This document shows positions 6,288 to 7,223 of a stretch of 7,223 nt of DNA, piece by piece (position 1 is the stretch's first letter; the number at the start of each line of letters is the position of its first letter). The stretch is from JAISFI01 sp031552425. Lineage in GTDB: Bacteria; Bacteroidota; Bacteroidia; Bacteroidales; Azobacteroidaceae. The notes beneath the pieces are model-generated. The model worked only from the letters and a program-made list of their open reading frames with translations. It searched no databases and had not been told where the DNA came from. Position numbers and translations under genes: made by a program. The stretch spans positions 1 through 7,223 of the forward strand of contig JAVBMM010000139.1 of the NCBI GenBank assembly GCA_031552425.1. The letters run 5' to 3'.

Positions 6288-7223
6288 TTACTTAGTGAAT
6301 TTCAATATACAATTAATAAAAACAATAACTGCATACAATCCTATGCTATAAGCAAAAGAACTCATTAAATCTCCTCTTAAAATAAAAAACAGCAACCCAA
6401 AAGATATAAAGTATAGTATCGTGAAACCATTTTTATTATCAAAACAATTATATTTCCAATATGTAGTATCCATTATTGCACAATAATATGCTAAAAATAA
6501 TACAAATATAACAATACCCAAATAACCAAAATTAATGTATCCTTCAGCAAAATAATTAACTGCAACATTATTAAGGTTTGCTCCTAATTGTTCCGAATAA
6601 TAATGTCCACTACTAATAGGTTTGTCCTGCCAAATAGAACGGGGAACAAAAAATAATAATGTTCCTATTAATTGTCTTCCCCATGTAATTATTCCATGGT
6701 TAGTGATTTGCATATAGCTAAAAAAACTATCAAAATGAGCAGAAATAAAAAATTTAGGATTAAAACTAAAATCAAATTTTTCTATAGTTGTCCTTCTCAT
6801 CTGATTCAAAAATGGAAAAACGTAAAGAATCCCTCCAATCAATATATATGATAAGACGTTTTCTTTACGAAAAAATTTACAACAAACTAATAAAACAGCA
6901 ATGTATAATGTTCCTACCATATAGCGAGCTGTAGCAGTAGGCATGACTATAAAAGAAGACAGTATAAATAATAGAATCTTATAATATTTATTTTTCCCAA
7001 GCAAACAATAAAATAAGCACAAAATAAAGCAAAATGGCCTTATTGAGTTAGAGAAAAAAAGCTCTATTGGCTGGCTCAGTTCACGATGAAATGAATAATA
7101 TTTTCCTTTAAAAATTATATTTGAAATTGAAAAATTACAGATATACAATAATCCAAAAAAACAAAATACAACAAGAACAGCAAATATATATATTGTCCGA
7201 GAACTAAAATATACACTTTCATT
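6288..7223 (-). CDS. Wzy-like oligosaccharide repeat-unit polymerase, 5' end outside window
   Basis: The frame stays open to the right edge, so about 311 C-terminal residues are visible and the start lies beyond base 7223. At least eight hydrophobic segments are seen, at about residues 10-31, 61-76, 82-96, 102-116, 122-138, 232-248, 267-282 and 288-307 counted from the edge. A long, probably periplasmic loop (about 139-230) holds FVPRSIWQDKP (192-202), then the AEGYINFGYLG block. That arrangement is characteristic of the oligosaccharide repeat unit polymerase family, which joins undecaprenyl-linked repeats at the periplasmic face. An O-antigen ligase or a flippase is a less likely alternative: the loop motif and the Wzc-like partner nearby favour a polymerase. 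Base composition is very A+T-rich, as is common for Wzy genes. Confidence 0.85.
   Translation of the reverse strand, partial: NESVYFSSRTIYIFAVLVVFCFFGLLYICNFSISNIIFKGKYYSFHRELSQPIELFFSNSIRPFCFILCLFYCLLGKNKYYKILLFILSSFIVMPTATARYMVGTLYIAVLLVCCKFFRKENVLSYILIGGILYVFPFLNQMRRTTIEKFDFSFNPKFFISAHFDSFFSYMQITNHGIITWGRQLIGTLLFFVPRSIWQDKPISSGHYYSEQLGANLNNVAVNYFAEGYINFGYLGIVIFVLFLAYYCAIMDTTYWKYNCFDNKNGFTILYFISFGLLFFILRGDLMSSFAYSIGLYAVIVFINCILKFTK

Noticed and set aside
7146..7148. TTG as the start of the Wzy-like gene
   Set aside because: The frame continues for 25 more codons to the window edge and encodes a hydrophobic helix running through this position, so the start lies outside.

Overview
The window looks like a chromosomal stretch from a Bacteroidales-type (Bacteroidota) genome. 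The DNA is strongly A+T-rich. The first gene is an OmpA-family porin with the CPxCPE linker typical of that phylum. The one clear promoter carries the Bacteroides-type -7 element TAnnTTTG with an upstream TTTG, and there are no strong Shine-Dalgarno sequences. Genus cannot be fixed from this sequence alone.

Layout: (1) From the left edge to 1061 (+) lies the 3' part of an OmpA-like outer-membrane protein gene, followed by a perfect 22-bp-stem hairpin terminator (1068-1120). (2) A promoter at about 1135-1164 (+) drives a two-gene unit: a Wza/Wbd-type polysaccharide export lipoprotein (1191-1964) and, 17 nt later, a Wzc-type chain-length regulator fused to a BY-kinase (1982-4258). (3) The convergent intergenic gap (4259-4353) holds an unusual cluster of inverted and direct copies of the heptamer AGTCCTA/TAGGACT, part of which can act as the terminator for the minus-strand genes. 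(4) Three minus-strand genes run in from the right edge: a Wzy-like membrane polymerase (5' end outside the window), a GT4-type glycosyltransferase 2 nt downstream of it, and a GT2-type (WfgS-like) glycosyltransferase 69 nt further on.

Together, regions 2 and 4 form one end of a Wzx/Wzy-dependent capsule or exopolysaccharide locus. The glycosyltransferases build the lipid-linked repeat unit on the cytoplasmic face, and the Wzy-like protein joins repeats at the periplasmic face. The Wzc-like kinase sets chain length, and the export lipoprotein passes the polymer through the outer membrane. The flippase, initiating sugar-phosphate transferase and other transferases are not in the window and would be expected beyond the right edge. 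No UpxY/UpxZ-type regulator, invertase, insertion sequence, tRNA, rRNA or CRISPR array is visible.

This is mostly a recognisable system. The points that stand out are the convergent split of export and synthesis genes, the heptamer cluster between them, a (TA)7 tract inside the second membrane helix of the kinase gene, and an altered oligomerisation motif in that kinase.
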